Assembly (NCBI GenBank): GCA_024220525.1
Contig: JAMYWO010000032.1
Coordinates: 1-64,000 of the forward strand
Reading direction: 5' to 3'
DNA: 64,000 nt
From: Cochliopodium minus
Lineage: Eukaryota > Discosea > Himatismenida > Cochliopodiidae
The notes beneath the pieces were generated by a model. It saw only the letters and a program-made list of their open reading frames with translations, was not told the origin of the DNA and ran no database searches. Position numbers and translations under genes: made by a program. Below, piece after piece: positions 23,804 to 33,714 of the stretch. Within the stretch, counting starts at the first letter, position 1. Every line of letters begins with the position of its first letter.

Positions 23804-24974
23804 ATGGAAGAAAAAATTAAAATAGAAGAAAGTAATCAATCAAATAATGAAGAAAATATAAATAATCCCAATATACTGTAAAATAAATCAATAAAATATT
23901 AATTTCAAAAAAATATTTTCTTCATTCTTTAATAGAAATTTATTGGCACCTGTGATACTTAATATGAAGGATAATTTCAACAATTCAATTGAATCTTTAT
24001 CTTTCACACTTAACAATTCGATTGATATGATGAAGAAAATGAACACATTTCTCGAAGATATGCTCATACAGAGCATCCATATAGGACATATAAGCACATT
24101 GATCGACAAAGAAAGAAATATAGATAATCAAAATTCAGTGAAAACTGAAAATGCTGAAAAATATATTTGCTGTATAAATATTTTAATCGAATTACACAAT
24201 TCATTCAAACATTCCATTCCAAATTGTAAGATTAGATTGCTTTCTAAAGAGAATGAGGAGAATGTTGTTTTGGATGAAAAGATTTATGAGGATTTTGTGT
24301 TGATTTCTAAGGAGAAGATAAAGTTTGAGTTTGGAATTGGGATTAATAATTTAAAATCCCAAGACTTTATTTGTAAATTAACTTTTCCATCACCTGGTAA
24401 ACAATAAAAAAAAAATTTGAATAAAAAAATAAATTAAAAGGTATTATAAATATTTAAAATAAAAAATCTCAACAAAGAAAATAAAAAATAAATAAAATAA
24501 AAATAATGAAAAAATAAGATTTAAACTTGATTAAATTTGTTTCTTATTTGAAAGTGGAATCTTGCAAAAAACATAAAGATAATAAAAAAAAAATAAAATA
24601 AAATTTTAAAAAAAGGGACTGGAGAAGATATTAACATAGAAAAAGATATCAAAATATCAATATTAGAACAATGCTCCTTCACAACTCAAGACAAAGAAGA
24701 TCCCTCTCAAACAAACCAGGTCCATTTGATCGACACAGACATCAATTCTGTTCTCTTCAGAAAATATTTCAAAGTAGATCCTCTATTTGGTTTGGTTGTT
24801 GGTCAAAAAGTTTATAGGATCGACCACATCCGTTCTTTCTTTTTAAGAATCAACCATTCTTCTAAAAAAAATGAAGGCGGAGATTTTTTGTTGAATGTTT
24901 CTTTGTTTGGGAATGATCTCAAGGATGATTTATCTGAATGCTTGTTCAAATCTATCCTCAAAGAATTTAATTAA
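23804..24974 (+). CDS. Unrecognised protein with N-terminal helices and a C-terminal beta-rich half
   Basis: Three exons (23804-23877, 23936-24396, 24616-24974) give a protein of about 297 residues. The first exon is an acidic Glu/Asn leader (MEEKIKIEESNQSNNEE). The second starts with LLAPVILNMKDNFNN and a long amphipathic helix (SIDMMKKMNTFLEDMLIQS), followed by probable beta strands (CKIRLLSKENEENVVLDEK). The third exon continues the beta pattern and ends KKNEGGDFLLNVSLFGNDL...LKEFN. There is no signal peptide or membrane helix. The layout, a helical hairpin then a sandwich, resembles adaptor or complex subunits, but I cannot name a family. Splices are canonical and the phases agree, so the gene is real. 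Confidence 0.7.
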
Positions 24975-25283
24975 AATTTATTTTTAAAAAAAAATGAAAG
25001 AATTATAAAGCTGAGTATCATCACTTACCTCTTATTTTTGAATAGTTCGATATGAAAAATTTATTAAACTTGAAAAAAATTTTTTCTAAATTTTACAATA
25101 AAAAATTGAGGAATATAATATCTCAAATTGAATTAGTCTTTTTAAATATTTCTTGAGAATAGGTAAAATTCTCATGAAGAAAAAAATTACACTCAGAAAA
25201 AAAGAATTTCCCTCAGAAAAAAAAAGAATTTCCCTTTTATTTTTAACTTGAATATATCCCAATTATTTTGTTTTTAGATATTG
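24975..25283. other. Intergenic spacer, nothing recognised
   Basis: AT-rich spacer between the unrecognised gene and the RCC1 gene. It contains a doubled cctcagaaaaaaa / ccctcagaaaaaaa element around 25190-25225 but no RNA gene or other signal that I can support. Confidence 0.5.
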
Positions 25284-26315
25284 ATGATTCGAAATTATTC
25301 AAACTCAGGTTTTCAATGGCACAATGTATTCCTAACAGGTGATTTATTTTATATTTTTAATAAAATATTTCTTTTTTATTAAAAATTAATTTAAAACTTG
25401 ATACTTTAAAAAAAGATGAAGGAGATATTTACGCTTTTGGCTACCACTATTATGGTGAATGCGTGACATTTGGTGGAAACTCTCCTCACAAAATAGGTCA
25501 TGACAAAAACATCAAGACAATCGTGTTAGGAAAAAACACAACCTTTTACATAAGAAGTAAAATAATTAATTTAATATTAAAAATAAATTGAAAAATTATT
25601 TTAAAAATTTTTTTTTAAATTTAAAACAAAATTTATTTTATTTTAGAAAATGGTGAGTTGTATGGAAGTGGTAACTTTCTTTTTGATTGTTTTTTGAGAA
25701 TTTTTTAAAAAATTAAAAAAAAACAATCAAGGATTAAACGAACAAGGACAGTTAGGGATTAATAAAAAGCATGGTAATATTAATAATGGTAGTTTTGCTT
25801 TTATTTGCAAAGATTTAAAAGACATACGTGCTTCTCGTGACTTGACTATAATTCAAAAAAGTATACATTTTTTCTTCATTTGGATTATTTTTTTTTTCAT
25901 TTATTATTTTTTTAATTATAAATTTTAATTAATATAATATTTGAACAAATTTTGAATTTATTATTTATTTTGTTTTAATTTAAACCATATTTTCAATTGA
26001 ATTTAAAGTTGATGGGAAAATATTTTGGAGTGGAAAGTGGATAGATTTGAATCTTGAGACAGATGAATTTGAAGAAATAGAGATAGATGGTGTTTCTTCT
26101 TTTTCATGCGGAAGATCTCATTGTTTATATTTAAAGGGTATTTTTCAAACTTTTGAATTTTTATTTTTATTTTTTTCATATTATTTTTTATTTTTATTTT
26201 TTATTTTTTATATTTTATATTATTTTTTATTTTTTATTTTTTATTTTTTATTTTAGACATGTCCAAAATTTACAACTTTGTTAGCGGATATAAAATTTTT
26301 ACTAACAAATTTTAA
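25284..26315 (+). CDS. Short RCC1-repeat protein, possibly 3'-truncated
   Basis: Exons starting MIRNYSNSGFQWHNVFLT give RCC1-type repeats: EGDIYAFGYHYYGE, then KTIVLGKNTTFYI, NGELYGSGN, LNEQGQLGIN, and a last partial blade (KIFWSGKWIDLNLETDEF, SFSCGRSHCLYLK). The final exon after 26256 encodes MSKIYNFVSGYKIFTNKF and stops at 26313-26315. It has no RCC1 character and no C-terminal helical domain like the paralog at 8.2 kb. The stop lies only 12 bases before the N at 26328, so the true 3' part may be missing from the assembly. The number of visible blades is too small for a closed seven-bladed propeller. Confidence 0.65.
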
Positions 26316-26327
26316 ACTGTTGTAAAA

Positions 26328-26328
26328 N
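26328..26328. other. Assembly join (single N)
   Basis: One N separates the truncated RCC1 gene from the last ~120 bases of a second DUF4246 gene. The two sides are unrelated coding contexts, so the N marks a scaffold join or unresolved gap of unknown true length. Confidence 0.9.
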
Positions 26329-26448
26329 ACTTTCACAGAAGAAGAAGCTAAACATCATCGTGAAAGGTTGATGTTCCACAGAAAATACTTTGTTGATTTA
26401 TTGAATGAAAAAGTTTATGAAAGAGCATTTTCTCTTTGTGAACATTGA
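26329..26448 (+). pseudogene. 3' end of a second DUF4246 gene copy (partial at the gap)
   Basis: The segment encodes the last ~39 residues of a DUF4246 protein (EEEAKHHRERLMFHRKYF...FSLCEH, stop 26446-26448). It differs from the full copy at 29195-29313 by about three bases, two of them changing residues (LNEKVYERAF versus LNKKVYERSF). The 3' flank then diverges. It is either the end of an intact recent duplicate whose 5' part lies in the gap, or an assembly echo of the other copy. The base differences and different flank favour a true duplicate. Confidence 0.7.
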
Positions 26449-26498
26449 AACCTTTTTCTTTCTCCATTTTAAAATTAATAAAATTCAATTAAAAAAAA

Positions 26499-27501
26499 AT
26501 GAACAAACCAGTCTGTAAATATGGAATAGATTGCTATCGTAAAAATCCAAATCATTTACAAGAATATTCACATGATTTTGATGAAAAGCTAAATATCAAC
26601 CAAATCTTTCCAAATTCCAACATGGGTAATAATTACAATATATCCCTCAATAATAAAGATATAATGGAACAAATTGGGAATAATTCTCTAGACAATATTA
26701 AACCTATTGCATTTTGCAAATATGGACCTAGTTGCTACAGAAAGAACCCATCTCATTTCCAACAATTTTCACATCAATTAGATATGATTATGAATCAATC
26801 AAACATCGATAACAACCTATTCGCATCATTCAAATCAGAAAATATAGAAATAGAACCATCCCCAATAAACATAAGAATGATAATAATAAATTGAGTGATA
26901 TCCATCAAAATTCAATGCATAATCCAAACAATACAAATCTATCCAAAAATAAATTCAATGAAAAAAAACGAACCAATTCAAATATAGAAGGAATGAAAGA
27001 GTTCATGTCGAAATACAACAATACAAATCAAAATCAATATCAAAACAAAATACATGCAGATTATAAATCCTTTAAAAATGAAGAAAAAACAGAAATCTTC
27101 AAAAACTGCATATTTCTGGCAAGTGGGAGAATAGGTTTAACTAAAATGGAATTTAGATCTTTAGTGAGAAGAAATGGAGGAGATTACATTGATGAGTATA
27201 GCAGAGACGTAAAATAAAAATGGCTAATTAACAAAAAATTTTTATTAAATCTTTTATTTTTATTAAGACTACCCACCTTATAGCCTGTCATGAAAGTGTT
27301 CAAAATTTTACTATTAAAGTTCAAAAAGCTGTTGAAAAAAACATCCCTATCTTAACTTTAGACTGGGTAAAGCTTTCCGTCGAAAACAAAACTCTTCTTG
27401 ATAAAGATTCTTTCTATCTATTTGATCAAGAAAAATATGAAAACTCGATCCAAAATGATCCTTCTAAAAAATTGAAAACGGAAAATAATACAAATAATTG
27501 A
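26499..27501 (+). CDS. PBZ zinc-finger and BRCT protein (DNA damage response type), apparent frameshift
   Basis: The first part encodes two PBZ fingers, CKYGIDCYRKNPNHLQEYSH and CKYGPSCYRKNPSHFQQFSH (C-x5-C-Y-R-x-N-P-x-H-x5-H), each known in this family to bind poly(ADP-ribose). An Asn-rich linker then runs into a stop near 26894, while the next frame continues the linker without a break (NDNNKLSDIHQNSMHNPNN). It leads to a BRCT domain split by an intron at 27209-27267: IFKNCIFLASGRIGLTKMEF, then TTHLIACHES and LTLDWVKLSVENKTLL with the BRCT Trp. The end is at 27499-27501. One extra C in the CCCC run at about 26864-26867 would join the frames. PBZ plus BRCT suggests recruitment to ADP-ribosylated DNA damage sites in the nucleus. 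Confidence 0.78.
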
Positions 27502-27680
27502 TATCAATTAATTTAAAAGAATTGCAATTCTCTTTGAGTGGAAAGGTTAAAAACAAGAAAAAATAAAAACAGAGTAAATTTGGAAGAATATTTTTATTGT
27601 TTGCTTTTATATTTTAAAATTTTCTTTGAATCAAATTGAGATTCCTTATAAAAATATATAAAAAAAATTGAAATTAAGAA

Positions 27681-29313
27681 ATGAATAAGAAAGCCAAAAA
27701 AATAAATGATGATATCAAGATATGGGACTTGTTGGAAACAATTACATCCAAAGAAAATTGGTATGAGAAAGTCTTCAAAGAGGAAATAGTAGAGAAATGG
27801 CTTGATGAGGTCTTCATCCAAGATTATAATTTACCTAAGAACATTGTACAAGACACTTTTTTTCAAGCAATTGGATTATTGAGGGCAACTGCACAAGGGA
27901 AGGATTTCAATTCGAAATGTCAATGGTAAAATTCAAAAATTTTATAATCGAATTGAATAAAAAATTTCTTATTCAAAAAGGGGAGATGAAAATTGTTGCC
28001 CTGAATGTAAAAAGGTTAAATTCAAAAATAATTTAATTTATATAAATTTTTGCTGGCTCATAATTATTCTTTATTGGTTAATATAAATACTATTATATTT
28101 GAAATAGAATTCAATTCCTTTTTGAAATATTTAATAGTTAGCAATATCAAGAGTAAAATCAGATCCGAACAGCTATAAAATCAAGGATATCGCAAATGCA
28201 GAAGATGATGATCTTTACTACGCCTATATAGATGTAGATTACGATCTCTGCTCACATCCCCTCTGTTCATGCGTCCCGCCAGATCACGAGCTCTCATCTT
28301 ATGTCTCCTACACTTCAGAAGGATTGGTCCCAAAAGAATTGAGAGAAAAATTGTTAGAATCTACCCAAAAAATGATGGAGAAGATACCAATCGATTGGCA
28401 TCCTGGATCTGACGAAAAAGTGAGAGATCTCATTCATCCATCAATGTATTGCTATGTCAAAGGTGTTTCTTCATTGAAAGATGGAAAAGTTGAAGAGAAA
28501 GTGGATGAGAGATTCCAATATCAATGGTTGCCTTCTGAATTCGGAGTTGACAAAGATGGAAAAGTAAAAGTGAACTCTTACATCAACAATCTTGATACAG
28601 AACAATTTCCAGAGTTTTCTGGGTTGGTTGGAGAGTTGTTTGAAAGTTATCTTCCTTCTTTCGAGAAAGTTGTCAAAAAGAATTTGAAAGGTAAAAACTT
28701 GCAGGTGATTGTCAAAGTTGGATCAACTCATTTGACCAAAGAAAAAAATACCTTTGGTGGAGGATCTTGGCACGTTGAAGGGATGGTTCATGAAAGAATA
28801 GTTGCCAGTGGAATTCACTATTTGAAAGTGGAAGGAATCACAGAAAGTTTTCTCGAGTTTAGAAAACCAACCATCATCAACGAAGAAAACTGCGAATATC
28901 CTCAAAGTAATTCTAAATTTACCACTCATCACTATGGTATCTCTCCTGGATCTCACCATGAAGGACAAATGAACAGATATTTGGGATTGATCAAATGTCA
29001 AGAGTGCGCTTCTGTTGTTTTCCCAAACACTCTCCAACACCACGTCAAAGATTTTTCTTTAGAAGAAGGAAAAGAAAAAGGAGAAAGAATCATCATTGCT
29101 TTTTTTTTGATTGATCCTGATCACAGAATCATTTCCACTTCTGATGTTTTACCTCAACAAAAAGATTCAAAAAGCAAAGAGAAGAGTAAAGTTACTTTCA
29201 CAGAAGAAGAAGCTAAACATCATCGTGAAAGGTTGATGTTCCACAGAAAATACTTTGTTGATTTATTGAACAAAAAAGTTTATGAAAGATCATTTTCTCT
29301 TTGTGAACATTGA
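27681..29313 (+). CDS. DUF4246 family protein (probable 2OG-Fe(II)-type fold)
   Basis: Three exons (27681-27925, 27981-28014, 28138-29313) give about 485 residues. The C-terminal half has the family's most conserved block, GGGSWHVEGMVHERIVASG, then ESFLEFRKPT, and late motifs NTLQHHVKDF and GERIIIAFFLIDPDHRI. The His-x-Glu of WHVEG and the later His of QHHVKDF are placed like a facial-triad metal site, with an Arg downstream in GERIIIAFF. The second exon is only 34 bases and carries a Cys cluster (ENCCPECKK), which together with LCSHPLCSC might bind zinc. DUF4246 proteins are best known from fungi and their substrate is unknown. A second copy's 3' end lies upstream at the assembly join. Confidence 0.85.
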
Positions 29314-29360
29314 AACCTTTTTTTTTTTCTTTTGATAAACATTTATAAAATAAAAATAAA

Positions 29361-30217
29361 ATGGAAAATGAATTGAAATTAAATAAAGAAGAGAATGAAT
29401 CATCTCCCCATTTCAGATTTTATCAATTATTGATCGAATATAAGCATCTTCCCACCAAAATCCCAAGGTACATTCAATTACATAAGAACTTATCAAAAAT
29501 ATACAATAATTAATCATTCCCTTCAAATTTATAGTGGAATATGGGTATTGCCTTCATTCAAATCACAAAATGGTAAAATCCACGTGTATCATTATTTAAA
29601 TATATTGAAATCATCAATAATATAGTATGGGAATGTGTAATCTTTTTAAGAGCGCATATATACAAAAAAGGGATTTTCAAATTCATAATGGAATTCCCTC
29701 CAAATTATCCAAAGTAAGAGAAAACAAATGAATTATTTTTTCTATTGCGCCAATATATGAACTTTTTTAAAAAAATAGTGAACCACCAATAGTCATTTTC
29801 AGCAGCAAAGTTTATCATCCACAAATATCCCCCGAAGGAAAATTCAATGTAGGAAAAAAATTTAAAACATGGACACCCTACAAAGAATACACATGGACAT
29901 TGCTTCAATACATAAAAAAAAGTTTCTACGAAATAGAGATTGACGAACCACTAAATGAAGAAGCATCCAATTTTTATGTGAATGACAAACAAAAATTTGT
30001 AGAAAATGTAAATGAATGTGTTAACGATTCTGTCAATAATGTTTTTCTTTTGAGAGGACCTAACAACAAGCAGTATGAATTTTCTTCGTTAGTTTTTTCA
30101 AAGTGGAACGAAGAAATGGAAAGAAATTCAAAAACTTTTTTTAGTAAGAAAACTGAAGAAATTAAACCTGAGCAAAATGAAGAAAAGAAAAAAGGAATAT
30201 TTTCTTTTTTTAATTGA
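29361..30217 (+). CDS. FTS/AKTIP-like ubiquitin E2 variant
   Basis: Five exons encode about 220 residues with a UBC fold: RFYQLLIEYKHLPTKIP, GIWVLPSFKSQN, VWECVIFLRAHIYKKGIFKF, EFPPNYP, then PPIVIFSSKVYHPQISPEG. In a true E2 the active Cys would follow the HP motif; here the segment is KFNVGKKFKTWTPYKEYTW with no Cys, as in AKTIP/FTS. The next stretch (LLQYIKKSFYEIEIDEPLN and EASNFYVNDKQKFVENV) also matches AKTIP. The tail is a charged KKTEEIKPEQNEEKKK. FTS forms a complex with Hook and FHIP proteins that links dynein to endosomes, so the product is likely a cytosolic trafficking adaptor rather than an enzyme. Confidence 0.85.
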
Positions 30218-30261
30218 TTAATTAACATAAATAAAATTTTATTTAGATAATGTGTTTTTTT

Positions 30262-31959
30262 TTAAAGATAAATTTTCACTTTTTGGTTAAAGAATTCAAG
30301 AATATCCTCTTTGTCTTTTTGTGTTATTTTATTGCAGCCACGAATGTCCAAAAATTTTAAATTTTTCAAAATAGAAAGGAAAAACACTCCTTCCTTTGTT
30401 ATTTCGCAATAAGAGAGATCAATCGTTTCCAATTCGTGAAGCTCCAATTCGTTAAATATCAATAAACTTCTGTCAGTAATTGTTTTATTGAAGTGGAAAG
30501 AAAGATGTTTCTATTTTCCAAAAAAATTGTTTAAAAAAAAGTATTAAAAAGAAAATAAGAAAACATTTTTTGAAAAAAAAAAAAAATTAAGAAAATAATA
30601 CCAATTTCTTCGTAAAACAAAAAGAAACATTATCATTTATTTTTGAACATCTTGACAAATCTATTCTCTTTATGTTTCTCCCTTGAAATAATTTTTGTAT
30701 TCCAAACTCTGTAATATTGGGGTTATAAGAAACCAACAAAGTTTTCAATAATTTTGGGAAATAATCAAAGATAGAGTCATTAAGACTCAAACAGTTCCCA
30801 ATATTGAGACTTTCTAACTGTTGAAGTGTGATGATGTGTTTCATCCATTGGCTTTCAATTTGGTACATCCCAAACATACTTAATTTCTTCAAATCTTTAT
30901 GTATAAAAATCAAAAAATAAAAAATAAAAAAAATAAAAAAATAAAATAATAAAATAAAGTAATGTAAAAATGAAAATTTTGAAATAAAAATAATGAAAAA
31001 TATGATTACTCTTTAATGTACAAAACATAAATGAGATTGGAACTTCTTTTAGTCTAATGTTAAAAGAAATATCCAAAACTTCCAACTGAGGAGGTAAATT
31101 AAGTACAGAATCGGTATCTAAATTACAATCGCTCACATTAAGCTTTCTAAGTAAGGGCAATGTTGATAAATTCTTCATGGTATGAACATCCACCCTCGTT
31201 TCAGGAATTATCAAAGCTCTTAGTTTATAAGGAATGAAAGATACCACATCTAATTAAAAAGTTTGTGGTAAATTTTTAGATTGAATTTAAATACTTTATA
31301 TTTAATAATTTTTTTTTTACCTTTATTGATAGAATTTAAAACTAACTTTTCTAAAAAAAAAATTGTTGAAATATTTTTAATTATCATTGTAATTAATTTT
31401 TTTTTTACCCATGAAAGGACCTTTTTAATTTTTTTTTAAATTTAATTTGATTTTTTTTTTTTATTTTTTACATCTTTTTTGTAAAAATTTTAAAACAGAT
31501 ACTTCTGAAAAACAAGTTCTGGGCACTTTACAATTTAACAATCCATTCCTATTTTTAATCAATAATTTTATTTTTTATTTTTCTTTGAAAAAAAAAATTA
31601 CCACATCATAACGTTCCATTTCTTGCAAGTTTTTGAACATCTAGATAGGTCTCCTTGGCTCAAGAATTTACATAGATACACCTTAATTTTAAATGATTAA
31701 TCTTAGAATTTTATGGATTAAATATTCTTTCTTACCCATACCACCCTAGGTAAAATATCTTTGTCAATTAAAAATTAAAGATGAAATTTAAAAATGAAAA
31801 GATTTTGATTATTACCTGTTGGTTGTGGTTGAATCTATTATATGGATGATAGGGATATTATTAATAAATAAATTTTCGAATTTTTATCGAAAAAAAAAAG
31901 ATTTTTACATTTTGCCAAGGAATAGAAAAAATTTCCATGCTTTTAGAAAGAGTAGACAT
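30262..31959 (-). CDS. F-box and leucine-rich-repeat protein
   Basis: Minus-strand exons assemble from an ATG at 31959 (MSTLSKSMEIFSIPWQN) through very short exons into an F-box: DILPRVVW spliced to VYLCKFLSQGDLSRCSK and TCKKWNVMMW, i.e. LP at the start, LSQGDLSRCSKTCKKW in the middle. The rest is LRRs of the Cys-containing type (LRKLNVSDCNLDTDSV; LESLNIGNCLSLNDSIF; IKRIDLSRCSKINDNVSF; LETIDLSYCEITKEGVFFL; LKFLDIRGCNKITQKDKED), ending KIYL. F-box/LRR proteins are substrate receptors of SCF ubiquitin ligases. The N-terminal exon chain is my reconstruction and less sure than the LRR part. Confidence 0.78.
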
Positions 31960-32037
31960 TGAATAAAACAAATGGAGGAAGACAAATTTTTGAGAAAATT
32001 CAATTTTTTTTAATTTTTTTTTTTTTTTTTTCCTAAT

Positions 32038-33478
32038 TTAAATGGTATCGATCTTGATATCATTCTCACTTTGAACAGGAGGAAGATCAATCAAAGGAGT
32101 AGATTTTTCGATAACATTTTTGTTCAATGGAGTTTGTTCCTTTGGAGGAATGTTTTCAGAAAAGGAAATGCAAGAGTTGGGATGAAAAGTTCTCTTCTTA
32201 TTGGACCTTTTCAACATATTCGCAGTTTTCTTGTTGATGACATTCCCCATAACAAAACTACTTTTCGATTTTGCTTCCTCATTGTTGCTGTTAAGGAGGT
32301 TGGACAACAATTTGGCCCCTCTACTAGTAGATCTAGTCAAACTGATTGCGTTTTGGATCTCATTTTTCTTGTCAGGGAGGATAATGTTAGGATCTTTTTT
32401 ATTCTCTTGATTTTTGAGTTCTTTTTTCTTTTCTTTGACATATTTTGTTTGTTTGGTGATTCTCCCTTCGTCAGATACACTCACCATCATTTCTTTGTCC
32501 ATCAGGAAAGACCCACAGGATAAGTTACTCCACTTCACACATGTTTTGCTTCCAATGAATTCACTGTTCAATTCCATTCTGTGAGATCTCAGTTCTTCAC
32601 ACTTCAAGTAAAGATGGTATACACAATACTTTTTTTCTTTTCTAAAAATTTGAATAAAAAAAGAAATGTTTTATTTTTGAATTCAAAATAAAGAAAAATA
32701 TTTACGAATTGATAGGAAAGTTGCAAGCCACTTTTTTTTCGTTTTCCCAACAACAAAATCCTAATTGATCAGATTTTGCATAGAACATTAAGTCTTCTTC
32801 ACTCAAAACCTGAATGATGAATGCATTTCCCTTTCAACAAAAAAAAAGTATGAACAGAAAATTTAAAACAAAGAAAATAGAAAAAAAAAACTTTTTAGTT
32901 CTTACGATTTTTGATTTCGTTATCTTTGGATTTTTAATTCCTACCAATAACCCAGGGAAGACTCTTTTTTTGATCAAATCCTTCTTGAACAAGATGGTAA
33001 TGTTCTTATCTTTCAGATCAGAAATCACAAAACTCTGATAGTCTATCCTATCTTCCTCGTTTTTGGATTTGTAGGTCGTTTTCTTGGTTATGATGAGCCC
33101 TACCACAATCTTTTCAAGAACACTTTTTATCTTGTTTTTTTGATCGTTTTCGGTTGTTTTTAAATGCACCAATTTTTTGGCAGTTTTAGATTTCACCATC
33201 AATTTATTAATGTTGTTATATTCTTGCTTTGAAAAGTTTTCTTTTTCAATCTCGTGATATTTTCTTTCTATTCTGCTTATTGCAATTATATCCTTGTTGA
33301 GATTATCTATCTTCATGTATTCTTGGGTGATTTTAATATCTATAAAGGATTTGTCGAGCAATTGTTGGATTAGGGATAAATTCTCCACTTTTCTTTTTTT
33401 ATTCACTTCTTCTATTGAAATGGTATTATCCTCTTGTTCCAATTTTTCAATGATTCTTTTCTTATTGTTTTCCATCAT
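32038..33478 (-). CDS. Mcm10-like replication initiation factor
   Basis: Three exons on the minus strand. The first (33478 to about 32906) has a basic coiled N-terminus (MMENNKKRIIEKLEQEDN) and most of an OB-fold (IVVGLIITKKTTYKSKN; YQSFVISDLKDKNITILF; RVFPGLLVGIKNPKI). The second supplies NAFIIQVLSEEDLMFYAKS and the start of the Mcm10 zinc finger (LGFCCWENEKKVACNFPIN); the third completes it with KKYCVYHLYLK, fitting the family's C...C...C-x2-H arrangement ending in YCVYH. The C-terminal ~180 residues are charged and lack any motif I recognise beyond GAKLLSNLL. Mcm10 binds DNA and the CMG helicase to start replication. The order OB-fold then CCCH finger is diagnostic. Confidence 0.84.
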
Positions 33479-33714
33479 AAAAATTTAACGATTTTTTTTT
33501 TTTTTTTTATATTGTTTGCGCAAAAATAAAAATGTCAAAAAAGATAAAGTTTTTTTTAAAAAAGATTTAATTATAGAAGTTTGTTTTTAAAAAATTCCTC
33601 AAAACGTTTCGATTTTAGGGAAAATTGTGTAAATTTGAAATAAAAAAGGAAAAGTTGGAAAGAAAAATAGAAAAACTCTTTGATTAAAAGTGGGTAGAAA
33701 AAAGAACAGAATAA

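Noticed and set aside
25284-26448. An RCC1-DUF4246 fusion
   Set aside because: The RCC1 frame stops before the N, and the right-hand piece is the tail of a separate gene family with a full copy 3 kb away.
32071-32523. Plus-strand frame of 150 codons opposite the Mcm10-like last exon
   Set aside because: The minus-strand frame carries the end of the CCCH finger and splices correctly to the OB-fold; the plus frame has no recognisable feature.
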